The notes beneath the pieces were generated by a model, which was not told where the DNA came from, did no database searches, and worked only from the letters and a program-made list of their open reading frames with translations. A stretch of DNA of 64,000 nt from Mammaliicoccus sciuri (lineage in GTDB: Bacteria; Bacillota; Bacilli; Staphylococcales; Staphylococcaceae). Of the stretch, positions 25,719 to 33,761 are shown piece by piece; the first letter of the stretch is position 1, and each line of letters starts with the position of its first letter. The stretch is from positions 806,001 through 870,000 of the forward strand of contig NZ_CP094824.1 in NCBI RefSeq assembly GCF_025561425.1, written 5' to 3'. The position numbers and the translations under genes were made by a program.

Positions 25719-25885
25719 ATAATTGTAAACATAGACATGAGTGTGAATGTCTTATACAATGTTAATATTAATGTGTTGTTAAAAAAGTAAATTTTAAGCG
25801 TAATTTTTATATGAAAATAAAATTAAGATATCAAAGTAAACATCATTATGAAAATCGATCATTATAGATATTAAGGAGTATACAT

Positions 25886-27256
25886 ATGTCTGAAGAAAGA
25901 AACTACTTTTGGTTAAATTGTGGATATAATAGGTGGCGTCATACGGAACCATTAGAAGGCCAAACTGCAGTGTTTGAATCAGGTGCAAGCTTTAATCCAA
26001 CGCAAGGTTATCATGCATTTAAGACAGCTAAACCGGGAGATAAAGTCATTTATTATCAAGTGCAAAATCAAGTCGGCTTACTTGGATTCGGTGAGATCTT
26101 ACAAGTTCAAACGGGTGGCAATCAAAAAGTAAGCATCCAATTTAAATTTGAGCAATCTTTAACAATGTTATCGATTGAATATTTAAAGAGAAGTGAACAA
26201 TTAGAATCTAGAATTAAACAAATGACAGAACAATTGTTTAATCGCATTACGAAAGAAGAATTCGATTTAATTATAGGGTTAGGACAAGGCGCTATAAAAA
26301 TTCCTAGGTATTTCCTGTTAACAGAAGAAATTCAATTTGAACCAGATCAAACATATACAATATATACACATACTGTAAATGGTATTAAGAGAAATGGTTA
26401 TACGTACTATACTCAGTTAGAAATAGGAGACCAGATTATATTTTTAAGTAGAAATGCTAATCAGTCAATTATAGGGACTGGTGAAGTGTCAGATAGTATA
26501 CATAAGTTGCCACCACAACCTGGTAGAACAGATTCTACATGTATTGAAGTTAAATATCATGAAGATATTAACCCTGTGAATATTGGCGAATTAAATAGAC
26601 ATCAAACGTTAAAGAAATTATATTTCTTACAAGACAGTTCGAAACAATCTATTGCTAATTTAACAAAAGCACAATATGATGCGATGTTGGATATGAGTAA
26701 CGGGACTTACAAAGAAAGTTCAAGTAATCAATATGAGATGTCTGTTCAACGTGAGCAGGAAAATGAACCTAAAAAAGATAAACCTATTATTTTAATGCTT
26801 TGTGACAATAAAGAAGACGGTTTGAAAAAAGCGAAACATTATGTTGAACGTGAACTTGCTAAAGGTATATATACAGTAGGTCATCCTGATTTCTCAGAAG
26901 AAATGTTATACGGTCGATATTTACCAAATGAAAGTGGCGCTTTATATTATAGAGAGGGTTTCATTACAGGGCATATTACGAACTCAGAAAGAGAATGGCT
27001 TGTGATTGACCAGTTTGAAAGAATTGATCCAGAAATCTTTCAATTATTCTTAAATGTACTTGATGGCCACGAAATGACATTACCAAGATATAATCATGAA
27101 GGTAAGATGGTAAAGTGGAGTCTAGAAAAAGACTCATTCTATCGTCATAATCCTAAATGGCGCATGATTGGTTTATGTTACGGCTCGATTGAAGACATAA
27201 AAGAACAATATTCACATCAATTCTTAAAACATTGTAGAGTATTACATGTAGGATAA
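25886..27256 (+). CDS. Double EVE-domain protein with degenerate McrB-like AAA domain
   Basis: A 456-residue cytoplasmic protein. Residues 1-130 look like an EVE (PUA-like) domain: NYFWLNCGYNRWRH, then HAFKTAKPGDKVIYYQ and GLLGFGEI. A second EVE-like unit spans about 145-285: PRYFLLTEE, YTQLEIGDQIIFLSR, IIGTGEVSD. The C-terminal 150 residues resemble the McrB/AAA_5 ATPase core: YGRYLPNESGALYYREGF (pore-loop region), WLVIDQFERIDPEIFQLFL (Walker B position) and WRMIGLCYG (sensor 1). Yet no Walker A loop is present, Walker B has DQ instead of DE, and the sensor Asn and Arg finger are not seen. It would bind a modified base or nucleotide without hydrolysing ATP. No mcrC or methylase is nearby. 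The ATG follows AAGGAG. Function unknown; an anti-phage or RNA-modification reader role is speculation. Confidence 0.75.
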   Translation: MSEERNYFWLNCGYNRWRHTEPLEGQTAVFESGASFNPTQGYHAFKTAKPGDKVIYYQVQNQVGLLGFGEILQVQTGGNQKVSIQFKFEQSLTMLSIEYLKRSEQLESRIKQMTEQLFNRITKEEFDLIIGLGQGAIKIPRYFLLTEEIQFEPDQTYTIYTHTVNGIKRNGYTYYTQLEIGDQIIFLSRNANQSIIGTGEVSDSIHKLPPQPGRTDSTCIEVKYHEDINPVNIGELNRHQTLKKLYFLQDSSKQSIANLTKAQYDAMLDMSNGTYKESSSNQYEMSVQREQENEPKKDKPIILMLCDNKEDGLKKAKHYVERELAKGIYTVGHPDFSEEMLYGRYLPNESGALYYREGFITGHITNSEREWLVIDQFERIDPEIFQLFLNVLDGHEMTLPRYNHEGKMVKWSLEKDSFYRHNPKWRMIGLCYGSIEDIKEQYSHQFLKHCRVLHVG

Positions 27257-27262
27257 AATAGG

Positions 27263-27305
27263 CGGAATAAAATCTTAACACTTAAGATTTTATTCCGTTT
27301 TTATT
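27263..27305 (+). terminator. Terminator of the EVE-domain gene
   Basis: A perfect 15-bp stem CGGAATAAAATCTTA/TAAGATTTTATTCCG with a short loop, then a T-rich tract. Confidence 0.9.
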
Positions 27306-27396
27306 TTTTTAAAGGTTTATAAATTGCAGAATATTCTGTAATATAGAATTATGCTTGGTTTATTATTCACAAATAAAATTGCAAAGGGGTTATTTT

Positions 27397-28770
27397 ATGG
27401 AGAAAATCTTAGCATTTTCAGATTGGTTATGGGGGTATCCAATCGTCACACTTTTATTAGTATCAAGTTTATTTTTAACATTGTATTTAGGATTAATACA
27501 AATTAGGCATTTTGGTTACATGATGAAACAAACTTTTGGAAGTATTAATAAAGAGCCTAAAGGTGAAGGTACAATTACGCCGAGGCAAGCGTTAACGTCA
27601 GCTTTATCATCAACAGTAGGTGCTGCAAACATTGTCGGTGTACCTACAGCTATTATGATGGGTGGACCTGGTGCAGTATTTTGGATGTTAGTGATCGCAT
27701 TTTTAGGAATGGCATTAAAGTATTCCGAAAACGTACTAGGTATATATTATCGTGAGAAAAACGATAAAGGAGAATATGTTGGTGGACCAACATATTATAT
27801 GAAAAAAGGCTTCAAAAATAAAAAAGTCGGATTAGTATTTTCATTTGTATTTGCATTTGCTCTAATGCTTGAACTTATTCCAAGTATTATGGTACAGGGG
27901 AATTCAGCTGCAAGTACTGTTCAAGATACATTCGATATTCATATGGGTATAACAGGCATCGTATTAGCTGTTATTGCTGCTTTAGTTGTATTTGGCGGTA
28001 TTCAGCGTATCGCAACATTTACCGAAATGATTGTACCGGTTATGGTAGGTTTATATTGTATTTTGGGATTCTTGATTATTATACTGAATATTCAACATGT
28101 ACCTAGTGTAATTGCGTTAGTTGTTGAGAAGGCATTTAATCCAGATGCAGCATTAGGTGGTAGTTTCGGTGCTGCTTTAGCCACTACAGTACGTTGGGGA
28201 TTTGCACGTGGTATTTATTCAAACGAAGCGGGTCTTGGTACATCGCCAATTGCGCATGCTGCTGCAAAGACTGACCATCCTGTAAGACAAGCATTCTGGA
28301 GTGTTAGTGAAATCGTTGTTGATACATTAATCATATGTAGTACGACAGCATTTGTTGTTTTAGTATCTGATGTATGGAAAGATAATGATGCTAAAGAACA
28401 ATCTGCTGCACTTACAGCACGTGCCTTTTATAATGAATTTGGAACATTTGGAAGCTGGATTGTATCTATTTCAATGGTCTTTTTCGTATTCTCAACAATC
28501 ATCGTTGTTATATACTATGGATCAAGAATGGCAGAATATCTATTTGGCTTAACAGCAGGCTTTATTATGAAAATTGTTTATGTGCTCTCAATCGCACTTG
28601 GCGCATTCGGTGCGGGTACACAACTTTGGAATTTATTAGACATCGCACTTGCATGTATATTGATTCCAAATATTATCGCAGTTGTGATGTTAGCACCTAA
28701 AGTAAAAAGTTTAACAACAGAATTCTTTACAGGAAAAGAATTCTATTTAAAAGATAAAGCTAAAAAGTAA
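27397..28770 (+). CDS. Alanine/glycine:cation symporter (AGCS family)
   Basis: A 457-residue sodium-coupled amino acid importer of the AGCS (AlsT/DagA) family with about 10-11 helices. Diagnostic segments are LTSALSSTVGAANIVGVPTA (20 residues), GGPGAVFWM, YVGGPTYYM and RGIYSNEAGLGTSPIAHAAA. ATG 27397 follows AAAGGGG at good spacing and gives MEKILAFSDWLWGYP. An upstream TTG at 27355 would add an unlikely tail. Substrate could be alanine, glycine or glutamine; family alone does not decide. Single gene with its own terminator. Confidence 0.93.
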   Translation: MEKILAFSDWLWGYPIVTLLLVSSLFLTLYLGLIQIRHFGYMMKQTFGSINKEPKGEGTITPRQALTSALSSTVGAANIVGVPTAIMMGGPGAVFWMLVIAFLGMALKYSENVLGIYYREKNDKGEYVGGPTYYMKKGFKNKKVGLVFSFVFAFALMLELIPSIMVQGNSAASTVQDTFDIHMGITGIVLAVIAALVVFGGIQRIATFTEMIVPVMVGLYCILGFLIIILNIQHVPSVIALVVEKAFNPDAALGGSFGAALATTVRWGFARGIYSNEAGLGTSPIAHAAAKTDHPVRQAFWSVSEIVVDTLIICSTTAFVVLVSDVWKDNDAKEQSAALTARAFYNEFGTFGSWIVSISMVFFVFSTIIVVIYYGSRMAEYLFGLTAGFIMKIVYVLSIALGAFGAGTQLWNLLDIALACILIPNIIAVVMLAPKVKSLTTEFFTGKEFYLKDKAKK

Positions 28771-28795
28771 ATATCTACAATTAATTGAATAGAAG

Positions 28796-28833
28796 AAAAA
28801 GATTATAACGATTACAGTTATAATCTTTTTTTA
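28796..28833. terminator. Terminator of the AGCS gene
   Basis: AAAAAGATTATAAC and GTTATAATCTTTTT form a 14-bp stem around GATTACA, followed by further T residues. The A-rich left flank makes it potentially bidirectional. Confidence 0.9.
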
Positions 28834-29013
28834 TTTGTAAAATAATAGTACTTCTATACACTTTGTGAGTTAGTCATTTCAGTTTGATAATTTACCTCTA
28901 GAAAAATACATAAATTGTCAAATATATATTTAAATTCCATATTGATATTATTTAATTTTGTGTTAAAATTATTTTAAGAAAATCTAATTAGTGAAAAAAT
29001 AGGAGGTCAGACT

Positions 29014-29373
29014 ATGAAGACTCAATCTTATTCAGAAGCAATTTCAACATGTTCAGCGTTTTTCGATCAGCAAAATAAAATTGATAATATCTTTTTAGTT
29101 ATTGAACAAAAATATGGTCTAAAGAAGCATGAATTTTTCTTTTTAATGAAATTAAATGAAGTGGAAGAAGTACATCTTAAAGATGCTATTGAAAAAGGCT
29201 ATATTAAGCAAAATAAATCAGCGAGAGCGATTAAACGTTTATTTGAGAAAAGATACATATTAAAAAATCGCTTAAAATCAGACGAACGATCAGTAATTTT
29301 ACGTTTTAATAATGAGTTCAAAGAAGAATTCAATGAAATTATGCAAGAAGTTATATATATGCTTAATGAATAA
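29014..29373 (+). CDS. SarA-family winged-helix regulator
   Basis: A 119-residue single-domain regulator similar to SarA, SarR and Rot of staphylococci. A helix-turn-helix region lies around HLKDAIEKGYIKQNKSARAI and the wing contains RLKSDERSVILRF, where the D-E-R motif is the family hallmark (also seen in MarR proteins). These proteins bind AT-rich DNA as dimers and tune exoprotein, biofilm or virulence genes. Which Sar protein it corresponds to is not clear. The ATG at 29014 follows AGGAGGTC. The gene stands alone between two transporter genes. Confidence 0.82.
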   Translation: MKTQSYSEAISTCSAFFDQQNKIDNIFLVIEQKYGLKKHEFFFLMKLNEVEEVHLKDAIEKGYIKQNKSARAIKRLFEKRYILKNRLKSDERSVILRFNNEFKEEFNEIMQEVIYMLNE

Positions 29374-29392
29374 TTATATGAGTTATAAGTAT

Positions 29393-29424
29393 GAGCCTGG
29401 CACATAAATATTTGTCCAGGCTTT
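29393..29424 (+). terminator. Probable terminator of the Sar-type gene
   Basis: AGCCTGG (29394-29400) and CCAGGCT (29416-29422) form a short stem with an inner ACA/TGT; the T run after it is short. Confidence 0.55.
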
Positions 29425-29471
29425 GTCATTATGGGATTGTAATATGTAGCATAAACTATTAAAATTATAAA

Positions 29472-29485
29472 TGTAAGCGCTTTAT
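29472..29485. promoter_or_regulatory. cre-like site before nhaC
   Basis: TGTAAGCGCTTTAT matches 12 of 14 positions of the cre consensus, with the symmetric core TAAGCGCTT. It lies 16 bases before the start codon, just upstream of the ribosome site. Confidence 0.5.
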
Positions 29486-29501
29486 TTATAAGAGGTTATC
29501 T

Positions 29502-30926
29502 ATGGAGAATAATAGTACATCTAAGAAAGAAATTAGTTTCTTTTGGGCCGTTGTGCCATTTTTATTTATGATTATCAGTATGTTATTTACGGTAGTCGTT
29601 TTAGAGCAAGCTCCGCACATACCGTTAATGATAGGAACAGCAATTGCTGCAATTGTAGCTTACTATCATGGGTATAGTTGGCAAGACATCGAAGAAATGA
29701 TGTATAAAGGTATTAGACTAGCCTTACCAGCAATCGTCATTATCATTTTAGTTGGTCTAATCATTGGTGTTTGGATAGGTGGAGGCGTAGTAGCCACAAT
29801 GATTTACTTTGGCTTGAAATTAATAACGCCGTCATTATTTTTAGTAACCATCGCAGTTATTTGTGCAATCGTAGCGTTAGCTATTGGTAGTAGTTGGTCA
29901 ACAATGGCAACAGTTGGTGTTGCTGGTATGGGTATTGGATTAAGTATGGATATACCAGCAGGCATGATAGCAGGTGCTATTATATCTGGATCATACTTTG
30001 GTGATAAGATGAGCCCATTATCAGATACGACAAACTTAGCAGCAGGATTAACAGGTACGGATTTATTTGATCATATTAAACACATGTTCTATACAACAGT
30101 ACCTGCCGTTATCATTTCATTAATTGTATTTTTTATTTTAGGACAACAATTTTCAACTGGTAATATGAATCAAGCAAAAATTGATGCCATCAATAATGAA
30201 ATGTTAGATAAATTTACAATTTCGCCGTGGCTATTGCTCGTACCTGTAATAGTTATAATACTAGTAGCTTTTAAAGTACCAGCAATTCCAGCATTAGTCG
30301 TCGGTATTGTTTTAGGATTCTTATCGCAAATATTTATTCAAGGTGGAAGTCTTCATGACAGTGTGAAGACATTACAAACTGGATTTGTATTAGAGTCTAA
30401 AAATGATTTAGTCAAAGAGTTGTTCAACAGAGGTGGATTAGAATCCATGTTCTATACAATTTCAATGACTATCGTTGCGATGACATTTGGAGGCATTCTT
30501 GAATATTCAGGTATGCTAAAATCAATCATTACAAAAATCTTAAAAATCGCAAAAGGTACTGGTGGTTTAATAGCATCTGTTATTATTTCATGTATAGGTA
30601 CTAACGCTTCATGTTCAGAAGAATACATATCGATTGTAGTACCTTCAAGAATGTACATTAATACATTTTTAGAAAAAAGACTACATCCGAAAAACTTATC
30701 ACGTGCACTTGAAGACGGTGGTACTGTAACATCTGTATTCTTCTTGTGGAATACATGTGGGGTATTTATCGCCCAAACATTGAATGTGAACGTATTAGAT
30801 TATGGCATTTATGCAGTATTCAACTATACGGTACCAATCATATCTGTCATCTTTGGATATGTAGGATTTAAAATTATTAAAATTAACGAAGAAGAATATC
30901 AAGCATTTAAAAAGCAAGCTACGTAA
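29502..30926 (+). CDS. nhaC: NhaC-family Na+/H+ antiporter
   Basis: A 474-residue membrane protein of the NhaC family with about 11-12 helices. Conserved stretches include ALAIGSSWSTMATVGVAGMG (20 residues), GSYFGDKMSPLSDTTNLAAG and GTNASCSEEYISIVVPSRM. It exchanges internal sodium for protons and supports growth at high salt or alkaline pH; some homologues move organic substrates such as malate/lactate. The ATG at 29502 follows AGAGGTT. A cre-like site in the leader suggests catabolite control, which would favour an organic-anion role. Monocistronic. Confidence 0.9.
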   Translation: MENNSTSKKEISFFWAVVPFLFMIISMLFTVVVLEQAPHIPLMIGTAIAAIVAYYHGYSWQDIEEMMYKGIRLALPAIVIIILVGLIIGVWIGGGVVATMIYFGLKLITPSLFLVTIAVICAIVALAIGSSWSTMATVGVAGMGIGLSMDIPAGMIAGAIISGSYFGDKMSPLSDTTNLAAGLTGTDLFDHIKHMFYTTVPAVIISLIVFFILGQQFSTGNMNQAKIDAINNEMLDKFTISPWLLLVPVIVIILVAFKVPAIPALVVGIVLGFLSQIFIQGGSLHDSVKTLQTGFVLESKNDLVKELFNRGGLESMFYTISMTIVAMTFGGILEYSGMLKSIITKILKIAKGTGGLIASVIISCIGTNASCSEEYISIVVPSRMYINTFLEKRLHPKNLSRALEDGGTVTSVFFLWNTCGVFIAQTLNVNVLDYGIYAVFNYTVPIISVIFGYVGFKIIKINEEEYQAFKKQAT

Positions 30927-30940
30927 TTATAGAATTGAAG

Positions 30941-30974
30941 AGGTGCTAGGACAGAAGAGTCCTAGCACTTTATT
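30941..30974 (+). terminator. Terminator of nhaC
   Basis: GTGCTAGGAC and GTCCTAGCAC pair perfectly around AGAAGA, followed by TTTATT. Confidence 0.88.
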
Positions 30975-31009
30975 GTTAGGGACATTATTTGGAATTGTAT
31001 CTCTAAAAC
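30975..31009. repeat. Isolated unit of the 40-bp intergenic repeat family
   Basis: GTTAGGGACATTATTTGGAA is followed by a diverged right half (TTGTATCTC). It matches the left part of the GGACA/TGTCC unit at 16478-16518 (GTTAGGGACATTATTCAGAA). The right arm is degenerate, so this looks like a decayed single copy. Confidence 0.5.
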
Positions 31010-31048
31010 TTTTATTTATCATACTGTCGTGTTACGTTTAAGAAAATA

Positions 31049-31453
31049 ATGATTGGAGTGATTGTTATCGCTATTGTTTATTATGATGGGGATTGTGGAT
31101 ACTGTAATCGTGCTGTGATGTGGTTAATTCATCATAAGATTTCGACTCGTTTTCAATTTGCTCAACTAGAATCTTCATATGGTGATCATTTATTTGATGC
31201 GCGACCTGAATTGCAAAATATAGATAGCATTATTGTCGTAGATGGTGACAAAGTATGGTTTAAATCAAACGCGATTATTCATTTATTAGGTCAAATAAAA
31301 GGGTATCAATTAATCGGATGGGCTTTGAAATGGATACCGAAATTTGTACGAGATATTGTCTATGATGCATTTGCCAAAGTCAGACATAAAGTGATTTTGA
31401 AAAATGCTTGTCGATTACCGACACCTGAAGAAAGAAAATATTTTTTAAATTAA
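31049..31453 (+). CDS. DCC-family thiol-disulfide oxidoreductase (DUF393)
   Basis: A protein of about 134 residues of the DCC/DUF393 family, related to thioredoxins. The hallmark YYDGDCGYCN (residues 11-20 of this frame) has the CxxC redox pair, and FKSNAIIHLL and the C-terminal CRLPTPEER fit family members. It likely acts as a small disulfide or selenium/sulfur-handling oxidoreductase in the cytoplasm. The start is uncertain: ATG 31049 has only a weak ribosome site (AAGAAA), while a better GGAGTGA lies inside the frame at 31054-31060 with no standard start at the right distance. Confidence 0.8.
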   Translation: MIGVIVIAIVYYDGDCGYCNRAVMWLIHHKISTRFQFAQLESSYGDHLFDARPELQNIDSIIVVDGDKVWFKSNAIIHLLGQIKGYQLIGWALKWIPKFVRDIVYDAFAKVRHKVILKNACRLPTPEERKYFLN

Positions 31454-31481
31454 TATTGCATAAATAAAGATTGCGTGATAT

Positions 31482-31509
31482 CCTTTTGTGTAAACGGTTA
31501 CACAAAAGG
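31482..31509. promoter_or_regulatory. 28-bp palindrome: RbsR operator and cre
   Basis: CCTTTTGTGTAA and TTACACAAAAGG are perfect 12-bp arms around ACGG. The core TGTAAACGGTTACA (31489-31502) matches the cre consensus at all positions, so both RbsR and CcpA could bind. It ends ten bases before the rbsR start. TTGCAT (31456-31461) with a weak TATCCT 17 bases on may be the promoter. Confidence 0.75.
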
Positions 31510-31519
31510 AAGTTGAAGT

Positions 31520-32485
31520 ATGGCAACAATTAAACAAGTTGCGCAACATGCAGGAGTATCTGTTGCTACTGTATCTAGAGCGCTTAACAAAAGTGGTTAT
31601 GTTAAGAAGGAAACACAAGATAAAATTGATAAAGCAATTCAAGAATTAAATTATCGACCTAATGAAACAGCAAGAACTTTATATAAACGACAATCTAGAA
31701 TGATAGGGCTATTATTACCAGATATGAGTAACCCTTTTTTTACAGTAGTTGCTAGAGGTGTTGAAGATGAAGCGATGGCGATGGGCTATCATATTATTAT
31801 TGGAAATGGTGATGGTAATGATGAGAAAGAGCTTGCTTATTTAAATACATTTAACGTACATAATTGTAGTGGTATTATTGCTTCACAATTATCGAGTAAG
31901 GAAACTTTTGATTCATTTAAATCTTATAATATGCCTTTTGTTCTATTAGACCGTGTGTACGAAGATCATGAATTTGTTGAAACAAATCATTACAAAGGTG
32001 GACAACTTCAAGCTCAGGCAGTGATTAATGGAAAAGCGCAATCTGTTCTTATTTTAGAACAAGATTTAAATTACAAATCATTTAGAGAGCGATTCAATGG
32101 TGCGAAGTTAATGTTAGATGAAGCGAGTATCAACTATGTTTCAGCTAATGAATTATCTTTATCAGAAGATGATTTGCTTAATTTAATTAAAGAACACGAC
32201 ATTGATAGCATTATTTGTAGTAATGATGTTGGCGCATTTAACGTCATGAGTATTCTTTATAATCATCAATACAAAGTACCAGACGATATACAAGTGGTTG
32301 GTTATGATGATATACCATTATCACGTACATATTCACCAAGTTTAACAACGATTCATCAACCTGCTTATTTAATTGGTCAAAAAGCATGTCAACAATTGAT
32401 TAAACAGTTGGAAGGTAAACAAAGAGAACATCATCAAATATTAGATGTGACTTTAGTGGAAAGACAATCAACAAGGAGAGGTTAA
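31520..32485 (+). CDS. rbsR: Ribose operon repressor, LacI family
   Basis: A 321-residue LacI/GalR regulator. DNA-binding helices at residues 2-22 read ATIKQVAQHAGVSVATVSRAL, split as TIKQVAQHAG and VSVATVSRAL, followed by the hinge NYRPNETARTLYKRQS and an effector domain starting IGLLLPDMSNPFF. The ATG at 31520 follows AAAGGAAG. It heads the operon rbsR-K-D-A-C-B, and a 28-bp palindrome directly upstream should be its own operator. Ribose or ribose phosphate is the expected inducer. Confidence 0.93.
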   Translation: MATIKQVAQHAGVSVATVSRALNKSGYVKKETQDKIDKAIQELNYRPNETARTLYKRQSRMIGLLLPDMSNPFFTVVARGVEDEAMAMGYHIIIGNGDGNDEKELAYLNTFNVHNCSGIIASQLSSKETFDSFKSYNMPFVLLDRVYEDHEFVETNHYKGGQLQAQAVINGKAQSVLILEQDLNYKSFRERFNGAKLMLDEASINYVSANELSLSEDDLLNLIKEHDIDSIICSNDVGAFNVMSILYNHQYKVPDDIQVVGYDDIPLSRTYSPSLTTIHQPAYLIGQKACQQLIKQLEGKQREHHQILDVTLVERQSTRRG

Positions 32486-32486
32486 A

Positions 32487-33368
32487 ATGAAGAAAATAAC
32501 AGTTATTGGAAGTATGTCTATAGATTTAGTTGTATCAGCGTCTAAAAGACCAGGTAAAGGAGAAACAATTCTTGGGGACGATTTCTTTACAACACCTGGT
32601 GGGAAAGGTGCAAACCAAGCAGTCGCAGCTGCAAGATTAGGCGATAACGTACATATGATTGGTAGAGTTGGTGATGATGATTTTGGTAAGGAAATATATG
32701 AAAATCTTAAAAAAAATCACGTTATTGTGGATGGTGTGGAACCTGTTACACAAATGCCATCTGGAACAGCACATATAACATTATCTGAACAAGATAATAG
32801 TATTATTGTCGTACCTTCAGCTAACAATGAAGTGACGCCAGACTATGTTAAAAAACATCTAGAAGCATTGTCAGAAGGTGATATCATTTTATTACAACAA
32901 GAAATTCCAAGTGAAACAGTTGAATTTGCGGTTGAATATTGTTCAGAACACGGTTTGATTTCAATTCTGAATCCTGCGCCATATAGAGAAGTAAGCAACA
33001 CTGTTATCGAAAAAGTTGATTATTTAACACCAAACGAAACAGAAAGTGATGAGATGTTTAAAGATGAATTAGATGAAGCTTTAGCAGCTTATCCAATGAA
33101 ATTGATTGTAACTTTAGGCGATAAAGGTGCAGCTTATCATAATGGTAAAGAAAAAGTTCAAGTACCAGGATATAAACGTGAAGTGAAAGATACGACAGGT
33201 GCTGGCGATACATTTAATGGTGCATTTGCAGTAGCGCTTCAAAAAGAATACAGCTTAGATCAAGCATTAGCATTTGCTAATTTAGCAGCAAGTCACTCAG
33301 TAACTGGATTAGGTGCACAAGGCGGAATGCCAACATTACAAGATATTGAAGGAGAAAGGCATGTATAA
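32487..33368 (+). CDS. rbsK: Ribokinase
   Basis: A 293-residue PfkB-family kinase that turns ribose into ribose 5-phosphate with ATP. GSMSIDLVVSASKRPGKGET opens the fold, GGKGANQAVAAARLG is PfkB signature 1, and VKDTTGAGDTFNGAFA is signature 2 with the catalytic Asp and anion hole. The ATG is one base after the rbsR stop and follows AAGGAGAGG. It overlaps rbsD by eight bases, implying translational coupling. Confidence 0.95.
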   Translation: MKKITVIGSMSIDLVVSASKRPGKGETILGDDFFTTPGGKGANQAVAAARLGDNVHMIGRVGDDDFGKEIYENLKKNHVIVDGVEPVTQMPSGTAHITLSEQDNSIIVVPSANNEVTPDYVKKHLEALSEGDIILLQQEIPSETVEFAVEYCSEHGLISILNPAPYREVSNTVIEKVDYLTPNETESDEMFKDELDEALAAYPMKLIVTLGDKGAAYHNGKEKVQVPGYKREVKDTTGAGDTFNGAFAVALQKEYSLDQALAFANLAASHSVTGLGAQGGMPTLQDIEGERHV

Positions 33369-33750
33369 GACAGGTATATTAAACAGTGAAATTTCTAAAG
33401 TATTAAGCGATCTTGGTCATACAGATCGTATTGTGATAGCAGATTGTGGATTACCAGTACCAAAAGGCGTGCGAAAAATTGATTTAGCACTGTCTTTTGG
33501 TGTACCAAGTTTTGAAAGCGTTTACGATATTTTGTTGGAACATATGTCTGTACAGAAAATGATTTTTGCAGAAGAAATTAAGACGGATAATTCAGCACTT
33601 TATGAAAAGATTCAAGAAACAGATGTTGAAAGAGAATTTGTATCACACGAAGCATTTAAAAAATTAACACAAGATACTGTCGCAATTATAAGAACAGGGG
33701 AAGCAACACCATATGCAAACGTCATATTAGAAAGTGATGTTTTATTTTAA
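33361..33750 (+). CDS. rbsD: D-ribose pyranase
   Basis: A 129-residue enzyme that interconverts the pyranose and furanose forms of ribose so ribokinase can use it. GILNSEISKVLSDLGHTDRI contains the catalytic His19-20 region, and IADCGLPVPKGVRKIDLAL and RTGEATPYANVIL are typical. I choose ATG 33361, which overlaps the end of rbsK in another frame; it follows GAAGGAGAAAGGC. Longer in-frame extensions upstream lie inside rbsK and are not needed. Confidence 0.93.
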   Translation: MYKTGILNSEISKVLSDLGHTDRIVIADCGLPVPKGVRKIDLALSFGVPSFESVYDILLEHMSVQKMIFAEEIKTDNSALYEKIQETDVEREFVSHEAFKKLTQDTVAIIRTGEATPYANVILESDVLF

Positions 33751-33761
33751 GGAGGGATTTC

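Noticed and set aside
25886-27256. McrBC restriction system
   Set aside because: The McrB-like domain lacks ATP-binding residues and no McrC, nuclease or methylase gene lies nearby, so only a derived single protein is claimed.
31054-31073. Alternative downstream start for the DCC-family gene
   Set aside because: A ribosome-site-like GGAGTGA is present, but only ATT/ATC codons lie at the right distance, and starting later would cut into the conserved first strand.
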